From contig NZ_CP040330.1 of NCBI RefSeq assembly GCF_005576615.1, positions 3,534,001 to 3,598,000 of the forward strand: a stretch of 64,000 nt of DNA, read 5' to 3'. The first letter of the stretch is position 1. The number at the start of each line of letters is the position of its first letter. The notes beneath the pieces are model-generated. The model made no database searches. It was not told the origin of the DNA and was given only the letters and a program-made list of their open reading frames with translations. Made by a program: the position numbers and the translations under genes. The stretch comes from Natrinema versiforme (GTDB taxonomy: Archaea; Halobacteriota; Halobacteria; Halobacteriales; Natrialbaceae). Positions 1-8,288 of the stretch are shown here, piece by piece.

Positions 1-1
1 G

Positions 2-1684
2 GACGACAACGACTGGATCTGTCGGGACTGCGCCCGGCAGGAACTCGAGCGCCAGCTCTCGTTTTCCGGCGGCGGTGCGGTATCGGGCGCCGCAAAGGAA
101 CGACTCGAGGATCTCATGATGGAGGTCCAGGATCTCGAGCGGATCGTCAATCTGCTCAAGGGCCAGCTGGATCCCGATCTGACGAAGTTCGATACCATCT
201 CGGCGACGACGGACGAGGTCGATCCCGTCCGCACCGACTCGCTGAACCTGCATCCGGGGCTCCAGAACCTGCTCGAGGACCGGTTCGATACCCTGCTGCC
301 GGTCCAGAGCCTCTCCGTCGAGCACGGCCTTTTCGATGGTGACGACCAGTTGGTCGTCTCCGCGACGGCGACCGGGAAGACCCTCGTCGGCGAACTGGCA
401 GGGATCAATCGCGTGTTGAACAACAAGGGGACGATGCTCTTTCTCGTTCCCCTCGTGGCGCTTGCAAACCAGAAGTACGAGGACTTTCAGGACGAGTACG
501 GCCACCTCGTCGACGTCTCCATTCGGGTGGGCGCGAGCCGAGTCGCCGACGAGGGCGAGCGGTTCGACCCCAACGCCGACGTCATCGTCGGCACCTACGA
601 GGGGATCGACCATGCCCTGCGGACGGGCAAGGACATGGGCGACATCGGGACCGTCGTCATCGACGAGGTCCACACGCTCAAGGAGGAAGACCGGGGCCAC
701 CGACTCGACGGCCTGATCTCCCGGCTCAAGTACACCTGCGAACAGCGGGCGACGCGCCGGGACGACTACGGCGGCGCACAGTGGGTCTACCTCTCAGCGA
801 CCGTCGGCAATCCCGAACAGCTCACGGAGGCTCTCGAGGCGACGCTCATCGAGTTCGAGGAGCGACCGGTGCCGATCGAGCGCCACGTCACCTTCGCGGA
901 CGGCCAGGAGAAGGTCCGCGTCGAGAACAAACTCGTCAGACGCGAGTTCGACAGCGAGTCCTCGAAGGGGTATCGCGGCCAGACGATTATCTTCACCAAC
1001 TCCCGGCGGCGCTGTCACGAGATTTCGCGGAAACTCGACTACTCGGCCGCGCCCTACCACGCCGGCCTCGACTACAAGCGCCGGAAGGAGGTCGAACGGA
1101 AGTTCGGCGAGCAGGAACTGTCCGCGGTCGTCACGACCGCCGCGCTCGCGGCGGGGGTCGACTTCCCCGCCTCGCAGGTGATCTTCGACTCGCTAGCGAT
1201 GGGCATCGAGTGGCTCTCGGTCCAGGAATTCCACCAGATGCTCGGCCGCGCGGGCCGGCCCGACTACCACGACAAGGGCACGGTGTACGTCCTCGTCGAA
1301 CCCGACACGGCCTACCACAACTCGATGGAGATGACCGAAGACGAGGTCGCCTTCAAGTTACTCAAAGGAGAAATGGAGTCGGTCATGACCCACTACGACG
1401 AGGCCGCCGCCGTCGAGGAAACGCTTGCGAACATCACGGTCGGCGGCAAGGCCGCGAAGGCGCTCAACGACCGCATGCTCGGCGAAGTCCCCACGAAACA
1501 CGCCATCGGGAAGCTCCTCGAGTACGACTTCATCGACGGCTTCGAGCCCACGCCGCTGGGTCAGGTCGTCACCGAACACTTCCTGGAGCCCGGACAGGCC
1601 TTCATGATCCTCGACGGTATCCGGAAGGACGCCCACCCCTACGAACTCGTCGCGGACCTCGAGCTTCGCGATACCGATCTGTAA
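2..1684 (+). CDS. Ski2-family superfamily II helicase, archaea-specific (ASH-Ski2-like), 5' truncated
   Basis: The reading frame is open to the window edge, so the gene starts upstream; the first methionines seen (from 116) are probably internal. The visible N-terminal piece has a WICRDC knuckle, likely the end of a zinc-binding region. Helicase motifs follow in order: ATATGKT (motif I), VIDEVH (II, a DEVH box), LSATVG (III) and QMLGRAGRP (VI). The order and the zinc-containing N-terminus fit COG1202, archaeal Ski2-like helicases linked to RNA and DNA processing. The substrate cannot be read from sequence. About 560 residues are visible. Hel308 is an alternative, but the C-terminal part is short and lacks the long Hel308 ratchet domain. 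Confidence 0.85.
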   Translation, partial: DDNDWICRDCARQELERQLSFSGGGAVSGAAKERLEDLMMEVQDLERIVNLLKGQLDPDLTKFDTISATTDEVDPVRTDSLNLHPGLQNLLEDRFDTLLPVQSLSVEHGLFDGDDQLVVSATATGKTLVGELAGINRVLNNKGTMLFLVPLVALANQKYEDFQDEYGHLVDVSIRVGASRVADEGERFDPNADVIVGTYEGIDHALRTGKDMGDIGTVVIDEVHTLKEEDRGHRLDGLISRLKYTCEQRATRRDDYGGAQWVYLSATVGNPEQLTEALEATLIEFEERPVPIERHVTFADGQEKVRVENKLVRREFDSESSKGYRGQTIIFTNSRRRCHEISRKLDYSAAPYHAGLDYKRRKEVERKFGEQELSAVVTTAALAAGVDFPASQVIFDSLAMGIEWLSVQEFHQMLGRAGRPDYHDKGTVYVLVEPDTAYHNSMEMTEDEVAFKLLKGEMESVMTHYDEAAAVEETLANITVGGKAAKALNDRMLGEVPTKHAIGKLLEYDFIDGFEPTPLGQVVTEHFLEPGQAFMILDGIRKDAHPYELVADLELRDTDL

Positions 1685-1831
1685 CGCTCGATTCAGATCG
1701 AATCGGGACCGACCGATGGCGACCCGTTTCGCGGCCACAACCGTTTTTACTGACCTGTCGGCGGCCGGAACGGTAAAGAGCGAGAGGAACCAATCGATGT
1801 CCAACGCGGGGATGTCCCCGAGACTGTCACT

Positions 1832-2527
1832 ATGGAACCGAGTACGCCAGCCGCGATCGATCCGCCGGCAAACGTCCTGCTCGTCCACCCGAGCTGTGAC
1901 GAGTCGGCCGCCTGCGAGGAGCTGTGTCACGACGACGGCGGCACGGCCCATCTGACGGTGACCTTCGCGGACGAGGAGCCGGACCGGCCGGACGAGGAGA
2001 CGATCGACGGGAAACACGGGCTGCTCACCGTCGGGAACGTCCTGACCGACGGCGGCGAGCCGGTGCCGGACTTCACCGGACCGATCGTCACCGACTCGGT
2101 GACCGACCCGACCGACCTCTCGGAGATCGGCGTCGCCGTGAGCCGCTTTTGCAAGCACTGGGCCGACTCCGACGACGAGATCACGGTCTGTTTCGACTCG
2201 CTCGACGCCCTCCTTCGGCACGCCTCGCCGAAAGACACCTTCCAGTTCGCACACGTTCTCACGAACCGCCTCTCGAGCGTCGACGCCTACGCGCACTTCC
2301 ACTTCGATCCGACGCGCTACGAGGATCGGGTCGTCTCTACCTTCGGCACCATCTTCGACGAAGTCGTCGCCGACGACGACGACGGCTCGCTCCCGGAAGC
2401 GACCGACGCGGAGGTCGCCGCGCTACTCGCCGAGTGGGACGAGGAGTCGGCGATCGCACTCGAGCCGGATCCGGACCCGGTGACCGAAGCGACCGACGAG
2501 GATATCGCACAGACGCTCGGGAAGTGA
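1832..2527 (+). CDS. DUF7504-like haloarchaeal protein
   Basis: A 231-residue acidic soluble protein with no signal peptide or membrane segment. An early NVLLVHPS strand, a central TDPTDLSEIG stretch and a CFDSLDALL segment followed by FAHVLTNRL resemble the haloarchaeal DUF7504 family, which looks like a degenerate RecA/KaiC-type fold. No Walker A motif is present, so ATPase activity is unlikely. It follows the helicase gene on the same strand after 147 nt. The family name is from memory of family patterns. Function is unknown; a regulatory role is only a guess. Confidence 0.75.
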   Translation: MEPSTPAAIDPPANVLLVHPSCDESAACEELCHDDGGTAHLTVTFADEEPDRPDEETIDGKHGLLTVGNVLTDGGEPVPDFTGPIVTDSVTDPTDLSEIGVAVSRFCKHWADSDDEITVCFDSLDALLRHASPKDTFQFAHVLTNRLSSVDAYAHFHFDPTRYEDRVVSTFGTIFDEVVADDDDGSLPEATDAEVAALLAEWDEESAIALEPDPDPVTEATDEDIAQTLGK

Positions 2528-2538
2528 GTCGGCGGCGC

Positions 2539-2793
2539 TTAGGGCACGAACGCGACACCGAACAGCGACAGCGCGAGGACGAGCACCGAGCCCGGGACGC
2601 CGCCGATCGCGACGATCGCGATCACGATCGGCGTCACGACGATCCCGAGCCCGAAGACGACCTGCGCGACGTACAGCACCACCAGCCCGACCACCGCGTT
2701 GATGATGAAGGGACTGACCGCCCGGACGAGCTGTGCCGCGGCGAGGACGAGCACGAGCACGATAACTAACAGCAGGATCTCGAGGCCGGTCAT
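2539..2793 (-). CDS. Small membrane protein, BofA-like
   Basis: About 84 residues, almost wholly hydrophobic, with three likely membrane helices (LLLVIVLVLVLAAAQLV, the IINAVVGLVVLYVAQVVFGL region, and a C-terminal IVIAIVAI to LALSLFGVA region). The layout matches small archaeal proteins annotated as pro-sigma-K processing inhibitor BofA family. Archaea have no sigma K, so that name only marks similarity. The start MTGLEILLL (2793) is chosen over an upstream ATG at 2808, which would add five atypical residues. It converges with the preceding gene, ending 12 nt from it. Confidence 0.7.
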   Translation of the reverse strand: MTGLEILLLVIVLVLVLAAAQLVRAVSPFIINAVVGLVVLYVAQVVFGLGIVVTPIVIAIVAIGGVPGSVLVLALSLFGVAFVP

Positions 2794-2845
2794 AGCCGGC
2801 GCTACCACAGCATCCCGGAAAACCGTTCGGTTCGTAACGAAACCC

Positions 2846-2851
2846 TTTATG
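2846..2851 (+). promoter_or_regulatory. TATA box of tRNA-Pro
   Basis: TTTATG centred about 27 nt before the first base of tRNA-Pro, the usual archaeal TATA spacing. Confidence 0.6.
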
Positions 2852-2875
2852 ATGTGCGGGCGGTAAGGTAGGTAC

Positions 2876-2948
2876 GGGATCGTGGGTTAGCTTGGTATAC
2901 TTCGGGCCTTGGGTGCCCGTGACCCCGGTTCAAATCCGGGCGATCCCA
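2876..2948 (+). tRNA. tRNA-Pro (anticodon TGG)
   Basis: The acceptor stem GGGATCG (2876-2882) pairs with CGATCCC (2941-2947), followed by discriminator A. The anticodon stem CGGGC/GCCCG encloses loop CTTGGGT, giving anticodon TGG for proline CCA codons. The T arm is CCCGG-TTCAAAT-CCGGG. No intron is present and CCA is not encoded. Its 3' end borders an accessory region, and two further partial copies of the T arm lie within the next 130 nt. Confidence 0.95.
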
Positions 2949-3077
2949 TATTACTGCTGCGAGCAAAACCGCGAGCAGCAGGAATCGGAAAGAGCCCGGA
3001 TTTGAACCTCGGAAGTCGCAGCGCTCGAGCGAAGCGAGAGCGACCGTCTTCCATTGGTTCAAATCCGGGCAACCCCA
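2927..3077 (+). repeat. Three T-arm copies at the tRNA-Pro 3' end (direct, inverted, direct)
   Basis: GGTTCAAATCCGGG of the tRNA T arm (2927-2940) recurs as its reverse complement at 2995-3008 and directly at 3056-3069. The last copy runs on as CAACCCCA, which resembles an acceptor 3' strand but does not pair with this tRNA. This looks like an integration or recombination scar at a tRNA gene. No matching copy was found at the far side of the KAP island, so the element boundaries stay undefined. Confidence 0.7.
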
Positions 3078-3267
3078 TACTGTATAAAAGCAAAGCGGCT
3101 GCTGTTGCCGTTTTGCTCGGCCGTTCCCCCACCACTTAGCGACCGCTAACGGAGGTTGGCGATACTGTCGGTGGAGCTATCCAAGCGCTCCGCTGATTCG
3201 CAGTGCTGTCACTGTAATGTTCACGTTACGGAGCAATTTCGGCGCGTTTTCGGTGACGATGATGGTC

Positions 3268-3576
3268 GGGCCCGACGGCAGCGGTGTGTCCGTCGCAGAC
3301 GATCACTCTGACGCCGTCGCTCGCGATAGTCACGTCGAACTCTCCGAAGACCCGACGCCGCGCCTCGAGGCGAAGTCGGACCACCTGTTGCTGACGACGC
3401 TCCGAGACATGGAGTGAGATCACCCGGAATGTGATCGAGACGGTCGCGACCGACGGCGGTGCGACCGTCGACGATCTCGCCGAGATTCGACGGCACTCTG
3501 CGGCATTGAGTTGACCTGGAAGACCCCCGGCGGTGGGACCGAATCCGGATTCGTCGGCGCGGTCGCCGATCGCTGA
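3268..3576 (+). pseudogene. Decayed DUF7845 gene remnant
   Basis: The translation matches the intact DUF7845 gene at 55188-56807: GPDGSGV-VADDH, EDPTPRLEAKSDHLL and TTLRDM, then after a stop near 3417 the DNA of ETVATDGGATVDDLA, then GIELTWKTPGGGTE and GFVGAVADR ending at 3576. Compared with the intact copy it lacks the 5' part, has a frame break after TTLRDM and has an internal deletion of about 380 nt covering the HTH and coiled region. It cannot make a functional protein. It lies 320 nt after tRNA-Pro and just before the structured block and KAP gene. Confidence 0.85.
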
Positions 3577-3664
3577 AGCCACCCAGATAGTGGCAAGACT
3601 GTCATTCCCGCTCTTTTCTGCAAGTTTGGTTGACTACCTCCGTTTCTTTTGCAACACTGGTTGT

Positions 3665-3846
3665 AGCCAGCACCTCGAGGGCGGGGTCGCCATGGCGATC
3701 GCACCGCGACAGCTGCGGGGTCGTTTCACGCTGCGTGCGAAACGCCCCCTGCCGGGTGTCCCCAAGGGGACAGCGCCAAAAAATTACAGCGCCCCACCCC
3801 GCCTCCGCACGCAGATTTCCAGTTGAAGCACATGAAACAGGGGTTC
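3665..3846 (+). other. Conserved GC-rich structured non-coding block, copy A
   Basis: This non-coding DNA lies between the DUF7845 stop and the KAP gene and is shared with 54917-55110 in inverted orientation. It contains a stem GGGG-T-CGTTTC...GAAACG-CCCC (3717-3748) and a near-palindrome TGTCCCCAAGGGGACA (3757-3772), followed by an A-run and GC-rich tract. Both structures persist in the other copy despite substitutions. It could be a non-coding RNA, a terminator or a recombination/replication site; the sequence alone does not decide. Confidence 0.6.
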
Positions 3847-3949
3847 AGTCTCTCTACGACAGGTGAAACATGGTATAGATTCAGCCCTATTCCAGCGTAG
3901 AGTTGGCTAACCAATATTGATATGGATTTCTCCTTACTAACTAACCACA

Positions 3950-6073
3950 ATGAAAGGAGACGCTAAACTTCAGTCAGATTCGCCACTAGAATCCGTATCT
4001 GAAGACCGGCTTGGATACGGTAGTTTTGCTGATCAGTTAGCGGAGACCATCATATCAAGAACTCCTTCCGACGGATATACAATCGGAATATATGGTCCGT
4101 GGGGTTCCGGGAAAAGCACGATTCTCAACTTCGTTGGAGAAGAAATAGAGAAGAGAGATGTTGAAATCACAACAGTAAAATTTAATCCTTGGTGGTTCAC
4201 TGGTCAAGCGGACTTAATTGAAAAGTTCCTAACGCAGCTAGGGGCCAGTCTAGAATCGGACAGTGATATGACGAATATCCGCGAAAACCTAACCAAATTG
4301 TCCGGAGCTCTCTCTACACTCCCATTAAATGCCTTCACGGGTGTCCCGGCAGACCAACTTGTTGGAACTGCCCACCAACTATTAGATGAAGAGCCAGGGT
4401 CGGTAAACGAGATTAAGCAGGAGATTGAATCGGACTTACGAGAGTTGGACGGAACTATTGTCGTTGTAATAGACGATATTGATCGTCTTAATCCTCAGGA
4501 GACACTCCAGATGTTTCAAATCATCAAAAGTATAGCGAATTTCCCTAATGTAACCTATTTGCTTGCCTTTGACCGTTCCGTCGTCGTGGATGCTCTTGAA
4601 GAAGAGGGGAATATTAAAGATGGATATCTGTATCTGGACAAAATCATCCAGTTGCCTCTCCACATTCCAACCCAGAGAAGCGAAGCCTTAGAATCCCTAT
4701 TTTTGGATAGCCTCAAGTCGATCTCTGAAGAGCATCGTGTTGATACGGAACGTTGGAGTGTACTACTACATCAAGGACTGCTACCGATGTTAGATACGCC
4801 TAGAGATGTGATTCGACTTTCTAATACAGTGAGCGTGATGTCAGCCACGATAGGGACAGAGGTTGACTTTGTTGATCTAGTAGGACTTGAAGCGCTTCGT
4901 GTGTTCTACAATGATGTCTATCAGGAAATACGATCAACCCCACAGCGGTTTGTGGGCTATCGGAGTTCTGGTTACCGCCGAAATGAGGACCCCGACGAAT
5001 ATGTGGATATACTGCCTAATGAGGAGGAGGAGAAAGAAGCAGTACAATCAATCATGACTACTCTATTTCCAAATGTCTCTGATAACCTCAATAATAAATT
5101 CTCGTCATATGATAATTGGAATAAGAAAAGGGCACAACGGCGAATTTGTCATAGAGATAGATTCCCAGTTTATTTCCGGTTAGATATTCCCGAGGGTGAA
5201 TTAGCGACTCCTGAGATCGGCACTATTCTCTCAATAGCCACAGACTATAATGAACTTGAGAGTGAATTGAGGGAACTTTTGGATGAGCCAGGGAGAGAAC
5301 AAGCAACGAAGGCAAGCACCTTCTTCAGACGGCTTCCAGAACGGATGGACGAAATTCCTGACCAAGGTAAGAAGAATTTTATCCGGGCAATTTTCGAACT
5401 TGGGGACAAAATGGTTTCTTGTCAGCCGTTGAACGCCCAAGTTAATGAGGTACGTCATCTCACATTATTAGTTGAGACCCTAATCGGTGAATTGGATGAG
5501 GATGAAATAGAACTTCTCAAATCAGCCATTTCAGAAGGCAATTCCCCCTATTTGTCCTCTTGGTGTCTCAAACGATACCTCCGAGATTTAGAAGAAGAGG
5601 ATTCAGAAACCTATTCAAGGAAACCAGAATGGATCTCGAAGACGCAAATAGAGGAATTGAAACCTGCAGTAATTGAGTCCATTTCTACTGCTGCCGGAAA
5701 TGATAAACTTGTAGATATACCAAGTTTGAGGAAGCCTTTGGGCATATGGGTAGAATTTGGTGATACAGACGCACCCCAAGAGTGGGTTGATGATCTCACC
5801 GAATCAGATGAAGGACTTGTGAAATTCATTCATAAGATGAGTGGCATTACAATCGTCAATATGTCTCAACCCGTTTTCTATCTCGACCCGAAGTGGCTAT
5901 ATGATTATATAGAGAGAGACACGCTCGAAGAAAGACTCGAATCGATCGATACAGAGGAAATTGAGATGGCAAATGAAGTGATCGAAAGATACGAGACTGC
6001 AGTCGAGATGATTGAAAACGGGAAAGATCCATCTACCACTGAGAATTGGATATTCGGTGACAGACTCAATTGA
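3950..6073 (+). CDS. KAP family P-loop NTPase (possible antiviral defence)
   Basis: A 707-residue protein with Walker A GPWGSGKST (about residues 49-57), the family motif KFNPWWF, and Walker B VVVIDDIDRL followed by NVTYLLAFDR, all characteristic of KAP (pfam07693) NTPases. No convincing membrane helices are visible, so it is a soluble KAP member. The C-terminal half is unrecognised. The gene is far richer in A+T than its neighbours and uses AGA/AGG and A/T-ending codons, indicating recent transfer. It sits in an island next to tRNA-Pro and the decayed DUF7845 gene. KAP proteins occur in phage-exclusion and defence loci; the defence role here is inferred from family and location. Confidence 0.85.
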   Translation: MKGDAKLQSDSPLESVSEDRLGYGSFADQLAETIISRTPSDGYTIGIYGPWGSGKSTILNFVGEEIEKRDVEITTVKFNPWWFTGQADLIEKFLTQLGASLESDSDMTNIRENLTKLSGALSTLPLNAFTGVPADQLVGTAHQLLDEEPGSVNEIKQEIESDLRELDGTIVVVIDDIDRLNPQETLQMFQIIKSIANFPNVTYLLAFDRSVVVDALEEEGNIKDGYLYLDKIIQLPLHIPTQRSEALESLFLDSLKSISEEHRVDTERWSVLLHQGLLPMLDTPRDVIRLSNTVSVMSATIGTEVDFVDLVGLEALRVFYNDVYQEIRSTPQRFVGYRSSGYRRNEDPDEYVDILPNEEEEKEAVQSIMTTLFPNVSDNLNNKFSSYDNWNKKRAQRRICHRDRFPVYFRLDIPEGELATPEIGTILSIATDYNELESELRELLDEPGREQATKASTFFRRLPERMDEIPDQGKKNFIRAIFELGDKMVSCQPLNAQVNEVRHLTLLVETLIGELDEDEIELLKSAISEGNSPYLSSWCLKRYLRDLEEEDSETYSRKPEWISKTQIEELKPAVIESISTAAGNDKLVDIPSLRKPLGIWVEFGDTDAPQEWVDDLTESDEGLVKFIHKMSGITIVNMSQPVFYLDPKWLYDYIERDTLEERLESIDTEEIEMANEVIERYETAVEMIENGKDPSTTENWIFGDRLN

Positions 6074-6449
6074 AACCGAACTTTCCGTGAGTCCGACTAT
6101 CTCTCCTCATTGTCATTAATTCAGAACTGGGGTTCAGCGCAACCACCCCTGGGTTGTTCGTCGATAGAATCTAGTTCCTGAATATGCACACAAGGTGCGG
6201 CTCATCGTGTGCATCGCTCGAGTCGGCCCATCGTTTGAACCGCTGTTCGTTTCTGGATGACCGATACGGTTCCCGATTGGAAGCCGGAATGGACCGTTCA
6301 TAAGCCGGAAGCAAGGATATTGGAGGTCGTGTGTACGAATATGCGAATCAGAAGTTCCACTAGCGCCTCGAGCCCACCCACCAAAACCAATGAGCCCTCG
6401 AGCGAGAACCCCGAAAAGGACTATCCACAACGCTAGCAAACGGGAACGC
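6074..6449. other. Intergenic, no gene seen
   Basis: 376 nt after the KAP gene. It starts AT-rich and returns to chromosome-like composition by about 6350, so it probably holds the right edge of the island. I found no convincing coding frame and no copy of the tRNA-Pro 3' end that would mark an attachment site. Confidence 0.5.
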
Positions 6450-6611
6450 ATGATCAGAGACCAAACGCAGCAAGCGAAGAACGAGCGATCCGAGACGCGC
6501 CGGAGGAGACGACTGTTACAACCGGTACTCCTCGCGGGAGTCGCCCTCCTCGTCGCGCTCGTGTATCGGCTCCGTCGACGCGACGAGCCGCGACTCGAGC
6601 CGCCCTTCTGA
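6450..6611 (+). CDS. Hypothetical small basic single-pass membrane protein
   Basis: 53 residues from the ATG at 6450: a polar basic N-terminus with a run of arginines, one hydrophobic helix (LLQPVLLAGVALLVALVY), then a charged tail. This layout is common among short haloarchaeal membrane proteins. An upstream in-frame ATG at 6390 would add 20 basic residues. The basic charge is unusual here and frameshadow translation can mimic it, so the call is weak. Confidence 0.4.
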   Translation: MIRDQTQQAKNERSETRRRRRLLQPVLLAGVALLVALVYRLRRRDEPRLEPPF

Positions 6612-6683
6612 GGGCCCTCGACCGGCCGGAACCTGCCAACCCCACCCGTAGCTTTTCATGGCAGGTTGTGGGACTGGCAGGTA

Positions 6684-8288
6684 ATGAGCGAACGGAGCAG
6701 TGCGGCGGACGGAGCGCCCGCGGTCCGCGTTGCGGCGGGGTCGCGGCGCGAACGGCGGGCACAGCGCGCGCTCGACGAGATTCGGGCGGCGGCGACCGAC
6801 GCTCGCGTCCTCGAGACGGGACCGACCGGGGTCCGGAGTCACGAACCGCTCGTCCTGCTGACTCGCGACGGGCGGACGGCGTTCCATCCGGCACCGGTCG
6901 CGGGACGGCTCGAGTCGCTGGTCGAGACGCTCGAGCGGGGTGGGCTGCCGACCGACGGCGCGGCGGCGGTCGTCGAACACGGATCAGAGCCGGCGTCGCT
7001 TCCGACGCCGGACGACGGGCCGCTCTCCGTGGGCCGGCGGCGCGTCCTCGGCCGGTGTGGCTGGGTCGACCCCGCGGCGGTGCCCGACGAGTCGGCGGCC
7101 GAACTGGCGACCGAGCGGCCGGAGGCGGCGCGAGGTCGCGTCCGCGAAATCGGAATCCGGGGCCGCGGCCGGGGGGACTGGAGCGCCGACGATCCCGTCG
7201 CCGCCGAGTGGGACCTCGCCCGCGAGGCAGCCGAGAGCGGGGACGGCGGCGGAACGACGGCCGACGATGCACAAGCGCCGGTCGTCGTCGTCAACGCCAA
7301 CGACAGCGACGATCGCAACGAGACCGATCGCCTCCTGCTCGAGGCCGCGCCGGGCGAGGTACTCGACGGGGCGCTGGCCGTCGGGGAACTGATCGGGGCC
7401 GACGATGTCGTCGTCTACTGTAACGAGGCCGACGATCAGGCGCGCGAACGCGTCCACGAAGCCGCGCGCAACGTCGCGGAGACGGCCGAGGACCGACTCG
7501 GTCGCGCGGCGCGGCCGGAGGTCGTCGTCGGACCGAACCGGTACATCGCCGGCGAGCCGACGATGGCCCTCGAGGCGATGGAGGGCAACGACCGGCTCGA
7601 GGCCCGCCTCAGCCCGCCCTCGCCGGCCGAGCATGGGCTCTACGGACGGCCGACCGTCGTCCACACGCCGCGAACGGTGGCGCAGGTCCGCCGCGCGATG
7701 CTCCATCCCGAGGAGTTCGACGCCGACGACGCCGATCCCGGCACTCGCCTCCTCACCGCGACCGGCGACGTCGACGCGACGGCGACCGTGGAGCTGCCGA
7801 CCGGCGGGAGTCTCGAGGACGTGCGCGAGGCCGTCGACCTCGAGGGGCGGTTCAAGATGGCCTGCGTCGGCGGCCAGTTCGGCGGGCTTACCCGGTCGCT
7901 CTCGCACTCCCCGTCAGCGCCCGCCCTCGAGGGGGCGGGGCTCGGGACGGAGGGCGTGATCGAACTGCTGAACGAGGAGCGGTGCGTCCTCGCGACGGCG
8001 GGCCGGCGGGCCCGATTCGCGAAGGAGGAAAACTGCGGTCGCTGTGTCACCTGCCGGCAGGGAACGATCCAGCTCACGGAGATGCTTCGAGACGTCTACG
8101 ACGGCGCATACGAGGACGCGAAGATCCGCGAACTGTCCCGCGTGATGGGCGAGACGAGCATCTGCGGCTTCGGTCGCTCGGCGGTCCGCCCGGCCGTCAC
8201 GGGGATGCGCGAGTTCGAGACGGAAGTGACCGCTCACGCCGAGGGGCGCTGTCCCAGCGGCGAGTGCGAGGCCGGGGGGCGACGATGA
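6684..8288 (+). CDS. NuoF-like subunit of cytoplasmic formate dehydrogenase
   Basis: 534 residues from the ATG at 6684. The C-terminal half matches the complex I 51-kDa (NuoF/HoxF) family: GEPTMALEAMEG corresponds to the family GEETALIESLEG region, and GRCVTCRQG with a later SICGFG supplies the four cysteines of the N3-type 4Fe-4S cluster. The glycine-rich FMN/NADH motif is badly eroded: only IGIRGRGRGDW remains where RGRGGAGFPTG is usual. The protein therefore may not reduce NAD. Its last four bases (ATGA) overlap the start of the molybdoenzyme gene, so translation is coupled. It probably passes electrons from the formate dehydrogenase catalytic subunit to an unknown acceptor. Confidence 0.85.
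   Translation: MSERSSAADGAPAVRVAAGSRRERRAQRALDEIRAAATDARVLETGPTGVRSHEPLVLLTRDGRTAFHPAPVAGRLESLVETLERGGLPTDGAAAVVEHGSEPASLPTPDDGPLSVGRRRVLGRCGWVDPAAVPDESAAELATERPEAARGRVREIGIRGRGRGDWSADDPVAAEWDLAREAAESGDGGGTTADDAQAPVVVVNANDSDDRNETDRLLLEAAPGEVLDGALAVGELIGADDVVVYCNEADDQARERVHEAARNVAETAEDRLGRAARPEVVVGPNRYIAGEPTMALEAMEGNDRLEARLSPPSPAEHGLYGRPTVVHTPRTVAQVRRAMLHPEEFDADDADPGTRLLTATGDVDATATVELPTGGSLEDVREAVDLEGRFKMACVGGQFGGLTRSLSHSPSAPALEGAGLGTEGVIELLNEERCVLATAGRRARFAKEENCGRCVTCRQGTIQLTEMLRDVYDGAYEDAKIRELSRVMGETSICGFGRSAVRPAVTGMREFETEVTAHAEGRCPSGECEAGGRR

Larger units (their letters stand above)
3268..3846 (+). repeat. Long inverted repeat, copy A (partner 54917-55877)
   Basis: The segment is the diverged reverse complement of 54917-55877. 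It covers the DUF7845 3' coding remnant and about 270 bp of downstream non-coding DNA. Matching landmarks are GGCGCGGTCGCCGATCGCTG, the TGTCCCCAAGGGGACA palindrome and TTACAGCGCCCCACCCC. Copy A is shorter because of the internal deletion in the coding part. Confidence 0.9.

Noticed and set aside
2876-6450. Complete tRNA-Pro integrative element including the KAP gene
   Set aside because: No integrase gene and no second attachment copy at the right edge were found; the repeats at 3056-3077 are too close to bound the island. Only an island is claimed.
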